Origin: Tetrapyrgos nigripes
Lineage: Eukaryota > Basidiomycota > Agaricomycetes > Agaricales > Campanellaceae
Assembly: GCA_013368315.1 (NCBI GenBank)
Contig: JAACJM010000005.1
Span: 496,001 to 560,000 of the forward strand
Length of the DNA: 64,000 nt
Reading direction: 5' to 3'
How positions within the stretch are numbered: the stretch's first letter is position 1; each line of letters begins with the position of its first letter. The notes under the pieces are model-generated. The model was given only the letters and a program-made list of their open reading frames with translations, was not told the origin of the DNA and did not search any database. Below are positions 48,105 through 60,353 of the stretch, piece after piece. The translations under genes were made by a program, and so were the position numbers.

Positions 48105-49150
48105 GCAATCGAATTCGTTCTCCTTCGAATTATCCACTAGTAGTAGTACTACTATCTCATCTTCACTGTGTGAGTCCTGGCTTGGCCAGCACTTGACACA
48201 GGCTTGGTCCTGTGTCTTTAAACCAACTTGGTTGGCTGCATAACTCCCTGTTTTTTGTTTTACAGATCCATCTGCACTTAAGTTCGCAATATCTCAAGAC
48301 ATTGGCGTGACTGTTTCAAGACTTTTGGCGACTCTTATCTTATTTGCTGCATGAGTCCTGGTTTGGTCAACACTTGATCTAGGCTTGGTCCTGTGTCTTT
48401 AGCCAACTTGGTTTGCCATGCAACTCCGTTTTCGTTTTACAGATCGTGTTCTGGACTTTTTTGCAATCTGAAGACTTTTAGCGAGATTGAGGACGTCAAC
48501 TGGGTACATTTTTGTGGTATGTCTTTCTGGGCTTTCTTTCTGGATGATTATTGACATACATATACAGGCTACGGATTACGGGACTTGACGCCGGCGTTTG
48601 CTGCTATGATCTATGGAACAGTTAGCTTTGCTGACCCCCATGACGAAAAGTCGTGGATCTTCTGTATGGTCTGCTACCTAATCAGCAAAGGCAGGAGTTT
48701 ACTGCAATCCAACTAGGTACGTCATTTGCAGCATTTTCTTGCTAAGTACTTTCACTCAAGTCTTGCAGGTTTCTCTCGGCAATTTCAAGACTTCTGGCGA
48801 CTCTTATCTTATTTGCTCTGTGAGTCCTGGCTTGGCCATCCCTCCACACAGGCTTGGTCCTGTGTCTTTAGCCAACTTAGTTGGCCACATCACTCCCTTC
48901 ATTTTCATTTTACAGATCACGTTCTGAACTTTTTGCAATCACAAGACTTTGGCAAGAGTGAGGACAGTAACTAGGTATTTCGTTTAGTAGATCGTACTCA
49001 GCTTTCTTTCTGCATGCTTATCAACATACATCTACAGGATACGGAATACAGGACTGGACGGTAGTGTTTACTGCTATGATTTATGGAACAGTTAGCTTTG
49101 CTGACCCCCATGACGAAAAGTCATCCATCCTCTGTACAGCCTGTGACCTA
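48105..49150 (+). repeat. tandem array B of the 465-bp repeat (about two units, plus orientation)
   Basis: This is the inverted counterpart of array A, with the hairpin at 48195-48216 and the marker CCAACTAGGTACGTC at 48709. It decays into unique sequence after about 49150. Confidence 0.8.
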
Positions 49151-49552
49151 CACCGTCAAGGCAGGATGCTTCTCTTCGTATTGCAGTCATTGTTGGCCTA
49201 TATGCACTCCCAAGCGAGCAAAGGTCGTGCGTTCCCTGCAATGTTTTTAGGTTCCATTACTGACCTCTATGTTTTAGTTCAGCTGTGCATAGCTTCAACG
49301 CATCACCCCACTGATCAAAGCACAGTTTTTATGCCTTATACATCATAAAGGGACAGTGGAGACAGCCTCTGCCATTCTTCATTGTCTTTTCGGTCCCCAT
49401 TCAGCCACCCTGCCACTCCGTCTGCACATTTCTACTTTTTAACCCTCACTTTGCGTGCCTCTCACTGCGAAGTGCACCGGATTGACAATCATGGTGCCTC
49501 TTCATTCATGTATCCTTATCTTCCTCTGTCTCATCTATTCTAGGACCCAGAA

Positions 49553-51521
49553 TACTCAATCGGCATCCAAACCTTGAAAAAGAGAATGAGTTTATATATC
49601 AGCGAAAATCAGAGCATCATTGACAACTTGCATGCCCGGTTGGAGGACTTGCAGGCCCAGTCGGAGGACAGTCAGAGAACTGCGCAGACCTTGGAGGTGC
49701 AATTGAAGGACAATCAGAGGGCCTTGCAGGCATGAGAAGCGAGTCTCTGATGCTTCCCTCTCGTTTCAGAAGTATTGATAGCTAGCTTTTATCCAGCAAC
49801 AAGACGACGAAATCATTGGAAACCTGGAATCTTAGGTCGACCAACTTCAGCAGCAGCTGGCGGACTCCAGAACCTCCCATGAGAACCACCTGTGAGAATG
49901 TCGAGTGCTGAGTGGTATGTTTCCTCTCTCTGTCTCTCTTTAATGGAGCATGTGTTGAAGCCCTCCCGTTTCATTGTCTCTCGCTATGAACTGTGTTTTC
50001 TCCATCGTCACGTGTGTTTGACCCATGCTCGCTCTCTCAACATCCTCAAATACCCACCTTCATTCGCCAACCTCAATTGTAGCTCAATGGCAACCCCAGG
50101 AATTGTCTGATGTCTGCGAAAGGCTCCAGGCCGAGCAGAACAAAGGAAGCAAGCTAAAAGGGCAACTAAAAGCAGCAACTGCTACTGTGAAGGTATGTAT
50201 GCTTTCATACGGTTGATCCTTTGTTGACTCTCTTTTATCTGCCATTCATTCTGGTCCAGGCCCTCGAAAAAGAAATTGCCTCTCTTCAAGAACAAACAGC
50301 CAAGAACGTTGATCTGCATGAAATTTTGAAGCAAGAGCAGTCCAAAAGAAAAGAGTTGGAAAGCCAACTTCAGGCCGAGCGTCGTAAATCACAGGTGTGT
50401 ATCTTTTCGGTTTGACATTTATTGATCTGTTTTTGCTCACTTTTTCACTGTCTGCTGTCCAGGAGAACCACAATAGATTCAAAGAAACTAGCGGGTATCT
50501 GGCTGCGCAAAAGGAAGAAAACCTAAGTCTCAAACAGACCATCAACAAATTGATTCACGATAATGCTCAACTTCAGTTCTTGTACACCGACAAGAGTCCC
50601 ACAAGTTCTCCCACCACTCGTAAAACCCTTGCAACTGAGCTTTTGGGACAGCTACATGATGAGGGGAATCGTGCAGATGAAGATGAAGACGTGAATGCTT
50701 TACAAGATGATGATATGGATACGTTCTTTACGCAGACAGGCTTCACCAAAGGGAATAGTGAATGCGACCTGCGTCCGGTTCAGAATGATGCCGAATATGT
50801 CATCCACTGAAGCCAGATTGAGGAGTTGAAGGGGCATGTACTGAGGAGAAATGAGCAGATTGGAATACACCAACATGAGATCAAAAGGTTGGAGATGAAC
50901 TACAAGCTACAGGAGGAGCGATTAGTTGGGATGGCCACTGATATTGAGACATTGTCTGCTAACAAGCTTGTCATGACCGAAGATTGTGCAGATGCAAGGG
51001 AAGCCAGGGATGATGCTCTCGCTAGAGTGGGCACATTGGAGGAGGAGATTGAGAGGCTAAAGGACCTGCAAGTGGAGAAGGAGCAAGCATTGACTACCAT
51101 TGTCAGCGTTGTTTTCCACACTGTTTATTGCTCGAGATGGAAGATCAGCCTGGCCAAGCGGAGGAGAAAGGAAACCATAGAAGGATTTGAATCTCTGCAG
51201 AGACAACATGGCAGCAACCGCGACAAAGTCCAAACCGGTCAAGCTGTGTCTTCCTTAATTCCTGAAGGAGTCACTCGAGGTGAGATAGGTGAGAAAGGAG
51301 TCGATGGAGAGCCAGAAAAGACAATGGCGGAGATGGGTTCTCAGACTGAGCAAGTTAGTATTGGTAAGGTTGACAATGAGGATAAATTGTGTTCTAGACC
51401 CATCGCTGCCCATAAACCTGACAAAGTTGAAAATTTAAAAGACTTTGGGGGGGAAACTTTCAAGAACTGGTGTTGTGGGATCTTGATTTGGATAATCTTG
51501 ATGCTCTACATGACGCGATGA
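49553..51521 (+). pseudogene. coiled-coil protein with C-terminal hydrophobic tail, partly decayed
   Basis: Exon-like segments with phase-0 borders follow one another: about 49553-49729, 49799-49889, 50102-50192, 50261-50394, 50462 onward. Most of the product is coiled coil (for example ALEKEIASLQEQTAKN, KQEQSKRKELESQLQAER, REARDDALARVGTLEEE). An acidic stretch (ADEDEDVNALQDDDMD) lies near 50690. The C-terminus is hydrophobic (WCCGILIWIILMLYM), a possible tail anchor. In-frame stops, a TAG near 49835 and a TGA at 50808, interrupt it. I do not recognise the family. It lies between repeat array B and the topoisomerase fragment, on the outward-facing strand. Confidence 0.5.
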
Positions 51522-51759
51522 AGGAGAAGCGAAGTGCACCCCTTGAAGGATGTCATGATAAATAAATTTTAAATACACACATACTGAATACTTCCAGCTA
51601 AATCCTTAATCTATTTTGAGACAACTTGAACGTGCATACAAAATGGAAAAATGGAGAGAAATGTCTACTAATGTTTACATATGCAGCTAATGTATCATAA
51701 TTTCAGAACAAATCAGTTTGAATGCATATGATATTAGTGTCAGAAATGAAGGAAACTTT

Positions 51760-52205
51760 AACATTGCCCGCATCAAAATTCAATAAGAAGCCTGCTCTTC
51801 CAGCTATCAAGAGAGGTGAGTGGATTTACTACTTTGAAATGTATTATTGACGCTGAGATCACTGCAGTGGTCAAATCTCCTATCATTGAGAATGTCCTTA
51901 GCTGGGCCAAGTTCAAGGCTGACCAGCAAATCAAGAAGACGAACGGAGGCTAATTATAGTAGTCAGTGCCCATATTTTCCTTTTCCTTGAAGCCTTGTAC
52001 TGACAAACTGATTTATCTCAAAGGTTGAAGGGCTTGCCTAAACATTCTGATGCCAACAATGCGGGAACCAAGAATGCAAAGAACTGTATCCTGATCATTG
52101 CTAAAGGAGACTCAGCCAAGTCTCTTGTGGTCACTGGACTGGCTGTTGTTGTCTGTGAGGACTGCAGCGTCTTCCCACTTCATGGAAAACTACTGAGTGT
52201 CTGAG
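51760..52205 (+). pseudogene. DNA topoisomerase II fragment
   Basis: Segments read VVKSPIIENVLSWAKFKADQ, then LPKHSDANNAGTKNAKNC, LIIAKGDSAKSL and VFPLHGKLLSV. These match the start of the TOPRIM region of eukaryotic topoisomerase II, whose motif is normally LTEGDSAKSL followed by FPLRGKLLNV. The metal-binding Glu of EGDSA is Lys here. An intron is retained near 51950-52023 and a stop follows at about 52202. Only about 110 of roughly 1500 residues remain. It is a truncated copy. Confidence 0.8.
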
Positions 52206-52571
52206 AAGCAAGGCATGAACAGATCATGGAGAATTGCAGGATATATTATGACAGATCGTGATTATACTGTGGACTTCAATCCTGAGGGCAGAAGAATGAA
52301 AGAGAAAATAAAGCATCATCGCCAGGAGTGTGTAATGTACAGAGATGCCAGCTTGTATATACCTGAAGGAGTAGACGAAAGTAGACGACAAAGAAAGAAC
52401 ATGAGGAAGAAACATAAGAAAGAGATGGAATACAGGCCACGATATGCTATTACCGAGTATGTATGTACCACTGAGGGTAATCAAAAAGGCTACAAAATAA
52501 TAAAGCTACAACATAAGACTATCTATCATATTCAAGTGGGAAGAATTGGCGGATGTCCGAAGGTATTGTAA
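52197..52571 (+). other. unassigned open frame after the topoisomerase fragment
   Basis: A 124-codon frame begins at a GTG. It is basic and rich in Arg, Lys and Tyr (RRQRKNMRKKHKKE near 52385), with no recognised domain. Its end overlaps the opposite gene's stop. It could be another captured piece or chance. Confidence 0.2.
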
Positions 52572-54800
52572 TAACATTGTACATAGTAACGAATCAAGAC
52601 AGCTTCCCACTCCTCACCAGTGACCTGCATTTTGGATAGATTCTGGTCCATTCCTCGATTCCACAGGGCCTCTTTAGGCTTGTCCCACATTTCCATTAGA
52701 TACCAAAACTGCTTCAGGGTGTCAAGACGACGAGGCCAATCAGTCGCCGTTATGCCTAAATTCGCATTCCTGGGTGCCCTCTCAAAAACACTACCTGCCC
52801 CAGTGCCAAGTATCATTCCAATTTTCTGCAGTCTGCTGGGCTCATATTCAGCAAGAGCCACCACCAACTGTGCTTTCGAAAGCGAAGGGGATTCCCGTGG
52901 GCGGCTCACATCACAGATACTGTCCAGAGAAATGAGTTTAATGGAAATTGATAAGACTGAGGTCTCGTAACATTTCTTTGGCATCCGAGGGCGAGACTGT
53001 GGAAGATGAAGTCAAGGCTATCTTCAAGCCCGGAGCATGCTTACTGAATATCTCCATCAAGAAACTTTTGGCAGCCTCTGCATCTACATGGTTTTTATTG
53101 CGAGGTAAGGCACCATCCTCCTGGGATTTGTTGACCTCTGCATTGACCTGCATTGTCAACACCTTCCTCCACACACCCTGTGAACGGGGCTCAGGAAAAC
53201 GAGAGCTCTGTTCATACTCTTCATATGCAGTGAGCAGAGGGATTTTGACATGAGACCACTGGCAGGTTCTGTCGATGAGGCTCAGAGGATGCGAAGAATA
53301 GCATGGGATCTGGGAGAATGGTCTTGAGCTTTAGCGATCTTTTGGGGGCATTGGGGTGAGAGGTGTTGATGGAAGCCTTTGTGTTCTGCCAGGCTTTGAT
53401 GGTGGATGGGGCCAAGGTGTGGGAACGAGGAAGGTCCAAGATAATGTTTCTCTGCTCCATTTGTGCTGGAGAGAAAAGATTAAAACAAAATAAAATAAGA
53501 AAAATAAGTTTTGAAACGTACGGTTCTTAGGCTTTGAATTTGAAGTATTCCTGGTGTATGGTTTCGAGGAAGCTTTGGTGATGGTGCGAACTGGACCAAC
53601 TACAGGTTGAGAAGATGTGGATGGAAGGGAGGGTGCAGATGCAGTGGGAGAAATAATAGAGCTAGAGACCGAAGAGACAGAGCTCTGATAGTTTTGTGGC
53701 AAATGCAGGTTCTCAAATGGACTCGACGAAGGGAAAACCTTGAGCATAGCCTGATAGATAGTGGCAAACTTGTCGTCAGAACTGGCCTGCCCAGTGTAAT
53801 CACAGGATAAGGAGGAGAGGTGACGCCATCAGGTACATCGTGTGTGGGGGGATGAGTGACGGTAACTACGTTCAAGATATTTTGGCAATCAAAAGCTTCG
53901 TAGTCACGGATGTACCAAACCGGCAACCCAGCAATGAATAGATCTCGGGCATCATATTCCTTCCACACAAAGGCTCCCATACAATGAGCTGCTTCCTTGG
54001 CTGGGGGAGCCTTTCTCATGAGTCGCAGAAGGTAAACATCGATATAGTCCATGACGGCTATGGACATCAACCAAGCACATCACATTTCAGCAAAGGCTCT
54101 GTTGATGTCTAGCAAAGTGGACGAGACACAGGAAGGATGCATAAGACAAGACTTTACAGTGACCTTAAGGTAAGGAAGGATGCTGGCAAAACCATTACTG
54201 TCTGGATGGGAGGTTTCGTTGAATTTCTGGAGTCGCTGTTTGAGCATATCCACGCAACTTTGAAGGTCGTCAATGTAGTAGACTGCCAGGGTACCTTCTC
54301 CACAGGAAGCAGCTTCAGGAGTGTAGTGCAGCATATCCTTCTACACAGTGCCCCACATAATGCTATATCCGTAGAGTGGCTGTCACGGTGACGTTGGTTT
54401 TCGTGGAATACAAATGTAAAAAGGCCATTGGTGATTGAGTGGTTGTGGCCATTGTATGGGATCATCCTGCCCGTAACATGCATTGGAACAACAGTAGAGA
54501 TCACGCGTCGATCCTAGAGGGGGGGTCTGGGGTGGTGAAAGAATTTGGGGATGTCATGAAGTGACGCAATTGGCAGAGGAGTGCACCACAGAGACCGTCC
54601 AAGTAGGTGAGGGTTTCTGAAGACATATTAAGGAACAAAATCGAGAACAAAATAAATGATAATGCATGGTGAGCATCCCGGTTCCTGACAAGGTCATCGA
54701 GATGGAGCTGTACGGGAGGCATGAAGATGAATGGGTGGAGGCGCGAATGAGATAGTGAATCTTAGTCTTGACGCATGAAAAAGGCAGTCGAGAGGGATCA
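52532..54800 (-). pseudogene. Agaricomycete-specific protein of unknown function, frameshifted
   Basis: The minus strand carries, in order, MDYIDVYLLRLMRKAPPAKE, CMGAFVWKEYDARDLFIAGL, PVWYIRDYEAFDCQNIL, DDKFATIYQAMLKVFPS, PFENLHLPQNYQSS, RNIILDLPRSHTLAPSTIKAW and a C-terminus with RYYVQCYYNTFGHPPILP. I recognise this layout as a family frequent in Agaricomycete genomes without known function and often near transposons. Introns are present. A one-base frame change near 52940 separates the LINFH block from the following LISLDSICD block, and another break lies near 53770. It probably no longer makes full-length protein. N-terminal limits are uncertain. Confidence 0.55.
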
Positions 54801-54984
54801 CCAACCAAGTCAGTAGTGGAAGCACCAAAACCTAGTCAGTGCTAAGTGCTGGACTGAGCCAGGACTTGATGATATGAGGAAGAGAGGTGATAATAAAGAA
54901 TAATTAATAAGTGCCGATGGGGATGTGACTCTCATGTGACCGTCCATCGAATTACTATTAATGTTAATGTAATTGACAAGTCGT

Positions 54985-56310
54985 TCTCTGCCTCTACCAT
55001 CAATTCATCTTCTTTGCTGCATGAGTCCTGGCTTGGCCAGCACTCGACACAGGCTTGGTCCTGTGTCTTTAAGCCAACTTGGTTGGCCATACAGCTCCCT
55101 TCGTTTTCGGGTTACAGATCTCGTTCTGGACTTTTTGCAATCTGAAGACTTTGGCGAGATTGTGGGCGTTAAACTGTGTACGTTCTTTTGGCACGTCTTT
55201 TTGGCTCTTTTCTGGATGATTATTGATGTGCTTTCCTGCAGGCTACGGACTATGGGACTTGACGCTGGTGTTTACTGTATCATCTATGGAATGGTTAGCT
55301 TTGCTGACCCCCACAACGAAAAGTTGTGGATCTTATGTATGTTCTGCTACCTACACCAGCCAAGAAAGCAGTTTACTGCAATCCAACCAGGTACGTTGTT
55401 TTCAGCATTTTCTTGCCAAGTACTTTCACTCAAGTCTTGCAGGTTTCTCTCAGCAATTTCAAGACTTCTGGTGACTCTTATCTTATTCGCTGCATGAGTC
55501 CTGGCTTGGCCAGGACTTGACACAGGCTTGGTCCTGTGTCTTTAGCCAACTTAGTTGACTATACCACTCCCTTCGTTTTCATTTCACAGATCGCGTTCTG
55601 AACTTTTTGCAACCTGAAGACTTTGGCAAGATTGACGGCGTCAGCTGTGTACATTTTTTTAGTACATCTTTTTCGGCTTCATTTCTGGACGATTATTGAT
55701 ATGCTTGTCTGCAGGTTATGGACTACGGTACTTGACACTGGTGTTTACTGGTATGATCTATGGAACGGTCAGCTTTGCTGACCCCCATGACGAAAAGTCA
55801 TGGATCTTCTGTACGGTCTGCTACCTACACTGGCCACAGCAGGAGTTTGCTGCAATCCAACTAGGTACGTCGTTTGCAGCATTTTCTTGCTAAGTACTGT
55901 CACTCAAGTCTTGCAGGCTTCTCTCGGCAATTTCAAGACTTTCAGCAACTTTTATTTTATTCGCTGCATGAGTCCTGACTTGGCCAGGACTCAGCACAGG
56001 CTTGGTCCTGTGTCTTTAGCCAACTTGGTTGGCCATGCAACTCCCTTCATTTTCATTTTACAGATCGCGTTCTGAACTTTTTGCAATCTGAAGACTTTGG
56101 CGAGATTGAGGGTGTCAGCTGGCGAGATCGAGGGCATCAACTGGGTAGATTTTTTTTGGTATGTCTTTCTCGGCTTCCTTTCTGGATGTTTATTTATATG
56201 CTTGTCTGCAGGTTATGGTTATGAACTACGGGACTGGACGCTGGTGTTTCACTGCTATGATTCAGCAGGAGGTGACTGGAATCAGCTTGGTATGTCTTTT
56301 TCGGCATTTT
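54985..56310 (+). repeat. tandem array C of the 465-bp repeat (about 2.7 units, plus orientation)
   Basis: Markers lie at 55383 and 55857, 474 bp apart. A double hairpin is seen at 55046-55067 and 55073-55087. It is the third array of the family and abuts the 3' end of the WD40 gene. Confidence 0.8.
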
Positions 56311-56372
56311 CTTGGTACTCTCACTCATATTTGAGTCTTGCAAAGACTTGCTCTACCAAACCAATATGTATT

Positions 56373-58768
56373 TCAGACTGTCTCTTCCACTTCTTTCTTC
56401 AAGTTCGCTTTGGTATGCCGTGCTTTGCCCACGAGAATTAAAGTCACAGCAGCCCCAGCCAACATCAGTAAAACCCCGTCCCTCAAGCTCTTACTCCAGT
56501 CCCCAGTGGCTGCCACCATTGAACTCACTTTTGCGACTAGGGACGCTGTACTATCCAGCTTCTCCTTCAATTGTACGACTTCATCATACAACATCTTGAT
56601 GGCCCTCATAACTTCCTGCCCCCCAGTCACTACTCCCAAGTTCCATGGTCAGGGATACCATGACCATGATTGACACCGTCTCTATGGCTGTTTGTCTGCT
56701 AGTACAACAGGCCATAGAAAAATGCACTCACCCGTCTCCATGATCAGTGATGCCGTGACAGTCACAGTCTCAACTGTTGGGTCATTGGTAGCGCACGTTA
56801 ACACGTTGTCCAGTGCACCGCCATCACACTCAGTCGTCTTCATGGCCGGGAGCACTGTGACAGTCTTTGTATGCGGGGACATTGTAACCATCATCTTCTC
56901 TGCCATTGTGATGGTCATCGTATCCGGGGACATCGTAACTGTCATCTTCTCTGCCATTGTGACAGTCCTCGTATCCGGGGACATCGTAATAGTCATCGTA
57001 TCCGTTATTGCAATGACAGATGTGACAGTCTCTGTATGTTTTGTTGGACTGGTGTTTGAAGTTCCTGCTTTGAATACTGTCGTCATTGGGGACGGATGAG
57101 GGAACCTTTCTCCTGAGATTACTACTGGGTCAACTGTATGAGCAGAACCGGGTTGCACGAGTGTAGTAGTGGAGGGACCTTCATGACTGGACGTCGGTCG
57201 AGAGCCATAGTAACCAAGAGCTAAGGCTGTCAATGCCACGACCAAACCCAGTACATTGATGAAACAGGATTTCCAAGATTCGTTCTGTAGCTGAGACTTT
57301 GGTACTGAAGAGGGCGGACCTGGTGCTCCTCCTTCCTCGAGTGTGGGCGATTTTGTATCCCAATTTGGGGAGGTGGAGAGGGGAATTCCTCGGGGTGTTT
57401 CAGGTGCTATCGTCTCGTTGTATTTGTAGACGGTTATCGAACCATCCCACCCATCTCTTGTCCCTGCCACAATTCTTTCCACACCTTTGTCATCGTTGGC
57501 CTATGTTGCCTAGGAAGATTATTCAGCTTGTCATAATCTCCTTATGTGTCCAGGATTTCACATACCAGAGAGAATACTGAGCAATCTGGATCATCTAATA
57601 GTGCAGGCATGTAAATGTATCGTTATATTATCTGAAAATTTTTGCTCACTGTGGTCGTTTAGTATCTCTACTTTACGGCCGGTATTGTGATCGATGATGA
57701 AGGTGTTTCCCCTTGCAGAACCATACACCAACCATTGGCCGTCTGCGAGGAAGCCTACGGGCAACACTCTGTTTTTGTGTTGCAATCCCGTGGCTGAGAC
57801 AAGCTGCCCATACTGGGCAATGTCTGGTTCACTGACCGGATTGGTGGCATAGAGTTCTATGCCGTTGCATAGGTTATGAGCTGCAACAACCCAATATTGC
57901 TGACATTGATATATGTCCCAGGATGCTCTGAAAGTAATCAGAACTTGGAGTGCAACTATTCAGTGTTGATTGTACACACAGGAAGTGTCCTTGTCGTGGA
58001 CCCAGCGTCCAGTACAGCTGGAGGTTGGCGACGTTCGCCAAGTTGTCACGATGCACATAGTAAGCACTTGCGCGCGTGCATGAGCTTGCAAACTTGTACT
58101 TCAAAGTCACAAAACATACCTTATGCCATGCTCAAGGTAGCCCACCACTATAACCACTTCTTCTGGTCCTTCTTTAACCTTCATCCCACTTATTACTGGC
58201 TCTGAGTCTTCCTTTTCTGACAGAGGAGGTAGTGTCATTGCAGGTCCTCTCCTCACACCTACAGTCTCCTTTAGTGCTTGCCCATAGCGCTGAGATATCA
58301 CTCACGGGTGTCTAGCCTCCATCTCCTGCGAATAGAAGACGGGCATAGTTTGAAACTGCCAAGGCTGTTATCGGACCTTTCACATCTTTGAAAGTGGTCA
58401 ATTGGAAGTCGTGATGCTGCTGCATCTGATTGTCGGTCAGTGTACAACTACGTGTTCATGGTATGTCAACTCACCAAGTGTTTACTAGCACGATGAATGT
58501 GCCTGTTAATTTCTCCAACGAACAACATTTCTGAGCTGGCATCCTTTCCCCAAATGAGGGCCGTGATGCAAGATGCAAGCTGGTATGATGCTGGTGGATA
58601 CTTGTTACCCAGGGCGAAAATTCGGAGTTCACCTGATTTTGTGCCTGCAGCTACAAGATCGCCTCCAGTAGAGAAGGCCACAGAAGAGACCATGGCGTCC
58701 CGAAGGGTTAGTTTACTGTGGAGGACGTAAGGTGGTTCCAAGTCTGCCATGGCTGTGGTTTCTTGCAT
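56373..58768 (-). pseudogene. WD40-repeat protein with transmembrane segment and coiled-coil tail
   Basis: It starts at 58768 (MQETTAMADLEPPYV). WD40-like blades include VSSVAFSTGGDLVAAGTKSG, ITALAVSNYARLLFAGDG and VGFLADGQWLVYGSARG, and run to a last GTRDGWDGSITVYKY near 57430. A Pro/Ser linker and a membrane helix (INVLGLVVALTALALGYYG, about 57220) follow. Next come Thr-rich repeats built on TVTMSPDT/TVTMAEKM (56870-57010) and a C-terminus with a coiled coil and a second hydrophobic segment (GVLLMLAGAAVTLILVG). This architecture is common among Agaricomycete proteins of unknown role. A TAG interrupts the frame near 58313 at the end of exon 2, so it is probably inactive unless that exon is skipped. 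Array C adjoins its 3' end. Confidence 0.6.
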
Positions 58769-58926
58769 CCACGAAGTTATTTATCTCGGGTTCTCTCCCT
58801 ACATGAGGACTGGCAAAGAAAACCTCGTGTAATACAGATCTCTAGATCTACTTTACGTCATAATCTAAACATCAACCAGAACCCAGCCAGCTTCATGTTG
58901 CGGGCATCTCATGATATCACTTATGC

Positions 58927-60353
58927 TTATACCTGAGGGTCATGAACGAATTCATATTGCTCTTCCATTGGCCTGACATACTGCTGCAATAGGCGCTGCG
59001 GTTGAGTGCGAAGCCAGTTCTGATTATATGCGTTCCTGGGTAGCTGTGGGACGAATTTCCCGTTGACATAGATGTCAGGATCCCCCAAATCTTGAGGGCG
59101 AATTCGTTCGTGCAGAGTGCTTCCGTGGAATTTTCTGCTGTCAAATCGATACAGCAAGGCCATCCTGTCAATTGTATGCATGAACGCTGCCAGTACCGGC
59201 ACTTGTCAACACAGATAACGGACATGATAGACACACTGGTATGGCGAGACCTGCACCTCCTCGTCACTTGACATACCATCAGTGCCAAGTCTCTTGATGA
59301 GCTCTTTATGGTGACGAAGTTGCTCAGAACGTAGCACCATGAGTAAGCGGCGCTGGAACATCTGGAACAACAGATTGATTAGTAGAACTTGTGGACTGCC
59401 AGCAGAGAATGCAAGTTTGTACGTCAGATTTTCGGTGCTTCCTCCTGTCCAGCTTCTTTCGTTCTTCCTCCTGCACGAGCCCTTTCTGTGCCCATCTGTA
59501 TTCCTTGATCAGGCCTCTCACTCGTTCAAGAAATGCTTTCTGGATGTTGAGGCGGTCTGACTCTCCATATGGTGTATGTCTGTCAAGAATCATTATGTCA
59601 GCGAATACTCGTGCTGCAGATGCATTCCAAGCATGTCTCAGTGTTCCTCCTAGATAGATCTGGAATCTGTCCCCATTACAGCAATCTGGACTGTCGCCTT
59701 TCGGGTCCCATGTCACTGCGAACCTGTCAGCTTCGTTGCTAGTTGGGTCGAGGACCAGTTGTCGACGTGCCAATAATTTCTTCAAGTAATCCCAAATGGC
59801 TTTCTACAACCATCTCGACGTTAGTAGCAGGAATCCAGAGCATTTCATGATCAATCAGTTACCTGGAACTTGTTGACCTCTGGTGGTGTCCTTTTGGGTG
59901 GCTTGGACAGAAAACCTGATGTCCTGGCAGCGGTTGCCATTGTTTCTGGAAGACGTCCCGACCTCTCTAGCGCAGAGATCAGTCTGTTGAAGTTACGATC
60001 TATATTCACGTTCATCTCAGCTAGGGCATTGAGAAAGAATCCACCATTCTGAGGCTGCAGTTGTTGCTGTGAAACAGTTGCAGTGAATCAGCTTGGAATT
60101 GTCGACAAGCTCACCCCAGCAAATCTATCCTCTTCCTCATCGGACTCAGGTGTCGTACTAGGTGGACGGGCAGTCTGGTTTGATGACTCGCTTGTGTATC
60201 TGCCATCCTCATGGAATCGCAAAGGATCACTGTTATATTGGAATGTCCCTGGACGAATGTTTGGACGTGGTGGCTACAACATTAGAACTCGTGTTTCGTT
60301 CAAGACAAGACGAACACTCAACTCACTGCTGCACTGGGGCCGGCCCCTGACAT
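58927..60353 (-). pseudogene. Agaricomycete-specific protein, near-intact with one nonsense codon
   Basis: Exon 1 60353-60327, exon 2 60273-60115, exon 3 60066-59863 and exon 4 from 59803 all join in phase 0. A following exon begins MFQRRLLMVLRSEQLRHHKE near 59340. The protein starts MSGAGPSAAPPRPN. It continues with an acidic stretch (TTPESDEEEDRFAG), a helical segment, TWDPKGDSPDCCNGD and HAWNASAARVFADIM, and ends PRNAYNQNWLRTQPQRLL and EQYEFVHDPQV. I know this arrangement as a recurrent Agaricomycete family without function. A TGA at 59206-59208 sits where a Trp is expected (YLC-stop-QVPVLAAF); otherwise the frame is open. It is about 160 bp upstream of the WD40 gene on the same strand. 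Confidence 0.6.
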
